Source: Platerodrilus igneus | Lineage: Eukaryota; Arthropoda; Insecta; Coleoptera; Lycidae | Assembly (NCBI GenBank): GCA_036346225.1 | Contig: JARFIW010001082.1 | Span: forward strand, 3,534,001 to 3,598,000 | DNA length: 64,000 nt | Reading direction: 5' to 3' | Shown: piece after piece, positions 58,802 to 64,000 of the stretch | How positions within the stretch are numbered: position 1 is the first letter of the stretch | Layout of the letters: each line of letters begins with the position of its first letter | Made by a program: the position numbers and the translations under genes | The notes under the pieces: generated by a model | The model's database searches: none | Told to the model about the DNA's origin: nothing | What the model saw: only the letters and a program-made list of their open reading frames with translations

Positions 58802-60865
58802 AAGAGAAAGATATTCAAGAAAGATTCGAAAAAAGGTCAAATGAATTGCTCAAAGATATCGGGAAAATATCTGATACTAAGGAAGTAGAAACAGAATGGA
58901 ATAACATTAAATCCAGCCTCGACATGGCGGCCAGAGATATTCTGGGGTATACACAAAAAGTAAATAAGAAACCATGGATAACAAAGGATATTTTGAATTT
59001 AATTGAAGAAAGACGAAAATACAAAAATAAATCAGACGAAACAGGAAAACAGAGATACAAAGCCATAAAATGGGAAATTATTCGAAAATGCAGGAAAGCT
59101 AAAGAACAATGGATTGATGAAAAGTGCAAAGAGGTACAAACTAATACGGAAGTAGGAAAGACAGATGAAGCATACAAACTAATTAGAATCAATTTTAGGG
59201 ATATAGAAACGTATAGCAAAAATATAAGGGACGCGGGAGGAAATGTCATTATAGAAAATGTTGAGAAAGCGGGAAGATGGCAAGAATGTATAGGGAATTT
59301 ATATGCAGGAGAAGAACTAACTGCATTAGAAAAGGAATCAGACATTGAAAATGATGACTTGGGATATCCTATACTTAGAGATGAATTTGAAATAGCATTA
59401 AAGGGTCTGAAAAAGGGTAAGGCGCCGGGTACAGATAAGGTGCAAGCGGAGACTCTAAAAGCCGCTGGTCAAGCAGTAACAGAACGTCTCTTCCAACTTG
59501 TAAGCTATATGTATGAGACAGGCGAGATACCCAAAGATTTCAAACATAACATCATAGTAACTATACCAAAAAAGAAAGGCGCAGATAGATGTGAAAATTT
59601 TCGAATAATAAGCTTGACAGCACACGTATCAAAAATATTAACTAGAATTGTACAAAGACGAATGGAAAAACGGGCTGAAGAAATATTAGAGAAGACCAAT
59701 TTGGGTTTAGGCGAAACAGGGGAACACGGGAGGCTATCTTAGCTCTGAAGGTGATAATGGAGAAAACAATAGAAAAAGGGAAAGCGTGTATATAAGGTTT
59801 GTAGATCTGGAAAAAGCATTTGACAATGTAAAATGGAAAAAAATGTTCGAAATACTCAAAAGATTGGAATGAGTTATAGGGATAGACGGATAGTACATAG
59901 CTTATACAAAGAGCAAACAGGAGTAATAGAATTAGAGCAGGAACGTAGAGAAGTAAACATCAGGAAAGGGTGAGACAGCGATGTTCCCTATCCCCACTAA
60001 TTTTAACTTGTACATTGAAGAGGCAATGAATACTGTCAAATGCAGGAAGACATTTGGAATTACTATGCAGGGACAAAAAATTAATATGCATAGATTTGCA
60101 GATGATATAGCGGTATTAGCATCTAGCAAGCAAGAGTTAGAAGCTGCTCTCAATGAAATGGAAACGGTTCTAACAGAGAGATACGGTATGAAAATTAACA
60201 AAAGTAAAACTAAAGTACTAGTATGCAAAGGAGGGAAAAATAAATCAAAAACAAGAATACAAATATGTAACACGAACTTACAAGAGGTTAAGGATTTCTG
60301 CTACCTAGGAAGTCAAATAACGCAAGATGGGAAAAGCATAAAAGATATAAAACAAAGATTAGCACAAGGTCGTGCTACATTTAACAAGAAAAAGCAACTA
60401 CTGTGCTCAAAGACCACAAACATAGAAACAAGGAAAAAATTGCTCAAAACATATGTGCGGAGCACAGCACTGTATGGCTGTGAAGCCTGGACAGTGGGAC
60501 TAGCGGACAAGAAAAAGGTAGAAGCCTTTGAAATGTGGTGCTACAGACGTATGATGAAGATATCATGGACAGACAAAGTTAAGAACGAAGAGGTACTAAA
60601 AATGGTAGGGGAAGAAAGAAGTATGTGGAAAACGGTAAAAAATAGGAGAGATAGGATGATAGGCCACATACTACGGCATGAGGGAATAGTGCGGAATATA
60701 CTAGAAGCAGAGATAGGAAAAAAGAGAAGAAGAGGTAGACCTAGGTTAGAGTACTGCACACAGATAGTGAAAGATGTAGGCTGTAGGAGTTTCAGGAAAA
60801 TGTGTAGGCTAGCTCAGAAGAGAAATCAATGGAGTTACGCATCCAACCAGTCCCAAGATGGATAA
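58783..60865 (+). pseudogene. RTE-like reverse transcriptase and C-terminal domain, broken
   Basis: The first long frame (58783-59742, 319 codons) covers the linker with GKTDEAYKLIR and WQECIGNLYAGEEL, then RT blocks GLKKGKAPGTDKVQAETLKA and ENFRIISLTAHVSKILTRIV, and stops in a degraded LNQFGFR-like region. Sequence 59743-59980 carries broken pieces of the next blocks. The second frame (59981-60865, 294 codons) has HRFADDIAVLASSKQELEAA (FADD active site), YGCEAW, IGHILRHEG and a basic GKKRRRGRPR segment near the end. In life it would reverse-transcribe LINE RNA at the nicked target. Two frameshifts and stops inactivate this copy. Confidence 0.88.
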
Positions 60866-60897
60866 ATTAATGACGAAGAAAGTAACTGCACTTAAAC

Positions 60898-61291
60898 ATG
60901 ATATTTATTATAAGCAACTACAAGCATTGGATGGGCAATATTCTCGAGTAATGGTAATTGCGTGAAATCATTTACTGGAAAACTATTATTTCGGCAAATG
61001 TCTAAGTGTTGGGGGATCTTGGCAGCCACAGGTTGCTTAACCCTCTTTGATAAATCTCAGTGAAAAAGGGCATAATATTAGAAAACAATAGAAGAAATAT
61101 GATATTTATTATAAGCAACTACAAGCATTGGATGGGCAATATTCTCGAATTATGGTAATTGCGTGAAAGCATTTACTGGAAAACTATTATTTCGGCAAAT
61201 GTCTAAGTGTTGGGGGATCTTGGCAGCCACAGGTTGCTTAACCCCCTTAAATAAATCTCAGTGAAATAGGGCATAATATTAGAAAACAATA
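60898..61291 (+). repeat. Tandem ~195-bp repeats in the LINE tail
   Basis: Two near-identical units (60898-61092 and 61098-61291) begin ATGATATTTATTATAAGCAA and contain TTGGCAGCCACAGGTTGCTT. A third, diverged unit spans about 61428-61620. Before the third unit CCAACCAGT...GAAACCCAATGACGAA repeats the end-of-ORF sequence. Confidence 0.85.
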
Positions 61292-61620
61292 TAATGGGAA
61301 CCGAGCTGTATTGCTGTGTGAGAATTATGTAGGTTAGTTTAGAAAAGAAATAAGTGTAGGTACATGTCCAACCAGTTTAGAGACGGGAAACCCAATGACG
61401 AAAAATAACCGCAGATAAATCTGATGATTATTATAAACAACTAGTTGTTTGTTGTGAAATATCTGCAACTAATGTTGACTGTGCGAAAAGATATATTGGT
61501 AAAAATATTAAATCAGTAAATGTTCAAGTGCTGGGGGAACTTGGCAGCCACAGGCTGCTTACCCCCCTTCGCAACCACTGAATGTCGGAGAAATAGGGTA
61601 TATAATTGTAAAACAATAGA

Positions 61621-62110
61621 AGGTGACCGAACTGCATCTAACAAGAAAGAACGGCGCCTATGATGAAAGACAACAAACATAGAACAAAATGTTGTTGAAA
61701 GCATATGTGTGGAGCACAGCACAGACAGTATGCCTACGAAATACGAGCAGTCTGAAAAGCAGACAGAAGAACAGTAGCGGCTTTTGAAATGCCGTGCTTC
61801 AGATGTTTGAGGATGGACAGACAAAGGTAATAACAAATAGGTTATAGAAACAGTAAGGGAACAAGGATATCTTTGGGAAAAAAATATGAGAAATAGAAGG
61901 GCAGAATACGTTCTAAGGCATTTTTGGGGAATAGTATGGGATATATGACAAGCAGAGATAGGAAAAAAGAGGGGATGTAGATCTAGATCAGATAGTGTTA
62001 GATGCAGACTGTGCAAATTTCGGGGAAACCTGTAGGTTAGTTCAGAATAGGAAACAATGATGGTACGCGTCTAACCAGTTTCAGGACTGAAGACCCAATG
62101 ATGATGATGA
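61621..62110 (+). pseudogene. Second, diverged RTE C-terminal copy in the tail
   Basis: Broken frames match the end of the RT product: AYVWSTA-like, AFEMPCFR-like, GREQGYLWEK-like and KKRGCRSRS-like blocks correspond to 60440-60850 in order. It ends with TCTAACCAGTTTCAGGACTG then (GAT)n. It may be an older copy that the younger LINE joined, or a tandem read-through tail. Confidence 0.65.
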
Positions 62111-62112
62111 TA

Positions 62113-62165
62113 ATTGACTTACATGTTTAATATCTACCGAAACCAAATTCCATTGTCGAATGCTT
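62113..62165. repeat. Remainder of duplication unit copy 2
   Basis: ATTGACTTACATGTTTAATA and onward matches 52210-52262 in copy 1, then breaks off at the minus-strand RTE fragment. Confidence 0.8.
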
Positions 62166-62836
62166 TAGAGTTTCTGCTTGTATTTTATCTGTACCCGGCA
62201 CCTTACCATTTTTTAGACCCTTTAATGCTAAATCAAACTCATGTCTAAGTATAGGGTATCCCAAGTCATCCCTTTCCATGTCTGATTCCTGTTCTAATGC
62301 TAGTAGTTCCTCTCCTGCATATAGGTTTCCTATATATCCCTGCCATCTAACTACTTTCTCTACACTTACTACACCTCTCGCGTCCCTTACATTTTTGCTA
62401 TACGGTTTTAAATTCCTAAAATTCATTTTAATTAGTTTGTATGCTTCGTCCGTCTTTCCTATTTTCATCTTAGTTTGCACTTTTCATCAATTCATTGTTC
62501 TTTTGCTCTCCTGCATTTGCGAATAGTTTCCCATTTTATGGCTTAGTATCTCTGTTTTCCTGTTTCGTCTGATCTATTTTTGTATTTTCGACATTCTTCT
62601 ATTAAATTCAGGATATCCTTGTTATTCGTGTTTTCTTGTGTATACCCCAGAGTGAATCCGGCCGCCATATCTAAGCTGTATTTAATGTTATTCCATTCTG
62701 TTTCTACTTCCTTAATATAAGACATTTTCCCGAGATCTTTCATCAATTCATTTGATTTTTTTTCAAATCTTTCGTGGATAAATTAATTTTTTAGCTTCTT
62801 AAAGTGAAAGTGCCTTTTTTGGTTTCTTTTTTTAAA
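62166..62836 (-). pseudogene. RTE-like RT N-terminal/linker fragment
   Basis: A minus frame (62127-62480) shows KIGKTDEAYKLIKMNFRNLK, WQGYIGNLYAGEELLALEQE and LKNGKVPGTDKIQAETLK, and the frame at 62543-62746 shows LGKMSYIKEVETEWNNIKYS. It lacks the FADD active site because sequence ends at 62166, where the duplication remainder begins. Confidence 0.85.
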
Positions 62837-62845
62837 ATTTTCAAC

Positions 62846-63486
62846 GAACTTCGTTCGTTTATGAAATCGATTTGTCGTCCGTCTGTCTGTCCGTCCGAGG
62901 CCTTTCTAATGGTCGGACATCAATGTGTGATACATCGATCGATTCAGCTAGGTGTCCTGAGCTTAAGTTTTGATGTCAGTTGAAATCGGGCAACGGGGAC
63001 GCCGTGCCCCCGCGATATTCCGTCGGGAAAATTAAAATTTCAAATAGGTCCAAAATTAATGTGCGATACATATTTGGACTCCACTAACATAGCTGAGTCG
63101 AAATATGGTACCCCCCACAAAATCTGACCACGGATACCCGACCCCCCCGGGGAATTAATTTTTATCAAAAATTTCAAATAGGTCCAAAATTAATGTGCCA
63201 TACATATTTAGAATCCTCTGAAAAAACTGAATCGAAATATGATGCCCCCTTATTTACACACACACACACACACAAACACACATACATACATACATACACA
63301 CACACATATATAGCTTTTAAAATATTTATTCAATAAAATAAAATATATTAAAATGTCTCTTTTGTTGTTTATAAATTTTTGTATTTTATCTGAATACTTA
63401 TAATTATTACAACATAATAATTTTAATTTCTTTAAATTGTTTTAAAGTAAGTCTACATTTGGAAGTTCGTTGCGACAATGCCTTGC
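62846..63486. mobile_element. 641-bp insertion in the RTE copy
   Basis: Bounded by ATTTTCAAC (62837-62845 and 63487-63495), a 9-bp direct duplication (8 bp if the first A is chance). CAACGAACTTC at the left end recurs inverted at the right (GAAGTTCGTTG, 63462-63472). Inside are a GTCCGTCTGTCTGTCCGTCC block near 62878, two direct copies of CAAATAGGTCCAAAATTAAT (about 63040 and 63174) and a (CA)n/(CATA)n tract at 63256-63310. No ORF. The superfamily is unassigned. Confidence 0.75.
63256..63310. repeat. (CA)n/(CATA)n microsatellite
   Basis: Interrupted CA and CATA repeat inside the 641-bp insertion. Confidence 0.9.
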
Positions 63487-63495
63487 ATTTTCAAC

Positions 63496-64000
63496 TTGTT
63501 TAATTTAAGAGCGGTCTTCATAATTACGATGTTGTGGTCAGTGTCTATATCTGATCCTGGGTAGCTTCTACGGTCTTTTACTTGATTCCTAAACCGTTAT
63601 CTAACGAGAATGTAATTTAATTTTATATCTTCCTATATTTCCTGGCATCTTCCACGTGTATCGTCTTTTAGCATGATGTTGAACTAAGGTGTTTGTGATG
63701 ATTAAATTCTTCTTGTCAAAAAATTCTACCAGCCTATTTCCCCTGTCGTTTCTCGTGCCTAACCCAAATAAACCTACTACCGCTCCTTTCCTACACTCGC
63801 CAACCACTGCATTAAAATCCGTCGTGATGATTAAATTTTCATGTCCTTTTACATATCTTAGTACGTTTTCGATATCTTTGTAGATCGCTTCTACCTCTTC
63901 GTCACTGTGGCTAGAGGTGGGCATGTATACTTGTGTTATTACTGTTTTTACCAGTTTAGATTTTAATCTAACCATGAGTACTCTTTTCTTCTTTTGTAAG
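63496..64000 (-). pseudogene. RTE-like endonuclease fragment, cut by window edge
   Basis: The minus frame 63601-63975 reads KTVITQVYMPTSSHSDEEVE, VKGHENLIITTDFNAVVGEC and LFGLGTRNDRGNRLVEFFDK. In this copy the codon that is a stop in the other copy (58382-58384) is a sense codon (IYKDIENVL), but the GDFN motif reads TDFN. Further sequence to 63496 corresponds to the IDYIL and DTDHNIV end, with frame breaks. Confidence 0.85.

Larger units (their letters stand above)
57287..62112 (+). mobile_element. RTE-like LINE with full 5' region, 4.8 kb
   Basis: Flanked by TAATTGACTTAC (57275-57286 and, after the 3' end, 62112-62123). The 5' region contains GATGTGGAAGGCAACGAGAA, familiar from the leader of RTE-type LINEs. 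It is followed by a SINE insertion, endonuclease, reverse transcriptase, and a tail of tandem ~195-bp repeats, a second diverged RT C-terminal copy and a (GAT)n end, which is typical of RTE elements. Frameshifts and stops make it inactive. The RTE clade is my best guess from the endonuclease and tail style. Confidence 0.75.
62166..64000 (-). mobile_element. Second RTE-like LINE copy (minus), split and edge-truncated
   Basis: On the minus strand, 62166-62836 is the RT N-terminal and linker region and 63496-64000 is the endonuclease, both matching the copy at 57.3-60.9 kb. A 641-bp insert separates them. The RT catalytic half is missing (break at 62166) and the 5' end lies beyond the window. 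Confidence 0.85.

Noticed and set aside
58815..59345. 176-codon minus-strand frame
   Set aside because: Antisense shadow of the RTE-like linker/RT reading frame.

Overview
The window looks like intergenic DNA from a repeat-rich, AT-rich animal genome, most probably an insect. The sequence supports no intact host gene with exon structure. Everything recognisable is a mobile element, a virus-like element, a remnant of one, or simple or tandem repeat. The insect assignment is inference. It rests on CR1/Jockey-like and RTE-like LINEs, hAT and Tc1/IS630-like transposase fragments, a tRNA-headed SINE, an AGGGTTCCGTA/TACGGAACCCT-bounded repeat of a kind I associate with insect genomes, and short TTAGG-like motifs.

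Layout: 0-3.8 kb is a fold-back element with arms of about 430 bp, into which a (TA)n-bounded repeat (family A) has inserted. 3.8-7.1 kb is a decayed LINE. 7.1-15.3 kb holds little except a TA-flanked fold-back element, alternating GT/GC repeats, a degenerate tandem repeat and an hAT scrap. 15.7-21.8 kb is the best-defined element: a 6,111-bp Polinton/Maverick deletion derivative with 1.2-kb terminal inverted repeats and a 6-bp target duplication, sitting inside a LINE reading frame. It keeps one intact 275-codon gene, plus scraps resembling Polinton ATPase and DNA polymerase B and a tiny helix-turn-helix ORF. 24.6-25.1 kb has a minisatellite, (TA)n and a 5'-truncated SINE. 28.2-35.8 kb is a chain of four elements joined only through (TA)n tracts.

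36-41 kb holds an insertion with AGGGTTCCGTA ends and two transposase pseudogenes facing each other. 42.3-44.6 kb is a broken, reverse-strand relative of the Polinton gene with its promoter and upstream sequence. 45.6-57.3 kb is a tandem duplication of a unit of about 5.06 kb. The unit carries an inverted-duplicated, apparently divergent promoter around a 27-bp-arm palindrome; copy 1 was later hit by a 1.66-kb hAT-type element, copy 2 by a 4.8-kb RTE-like LINE that itself received a SINE. 62.2-64 kb is a second RTE copy on the minus strand, split by a 641-bp insertion and cut by the window edge.

The most interesting biology is the small Polinton-derived family. A deletion derivative preserves one intact gene of unknown function with a conserved promoter, and a second, decayed relative preserves the same promoter and upstream block. 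The same promoter architecture (TATA box, 10-11-bp tandem repeats, CCTAACC block, AAGTCCACACAA block, hairpin, tiny ORF) recurs in the 46-kb and 53-kb units. This suggests a related set of gene-carrying elements. All similarities were judged by eye; no alignment or database search was run.
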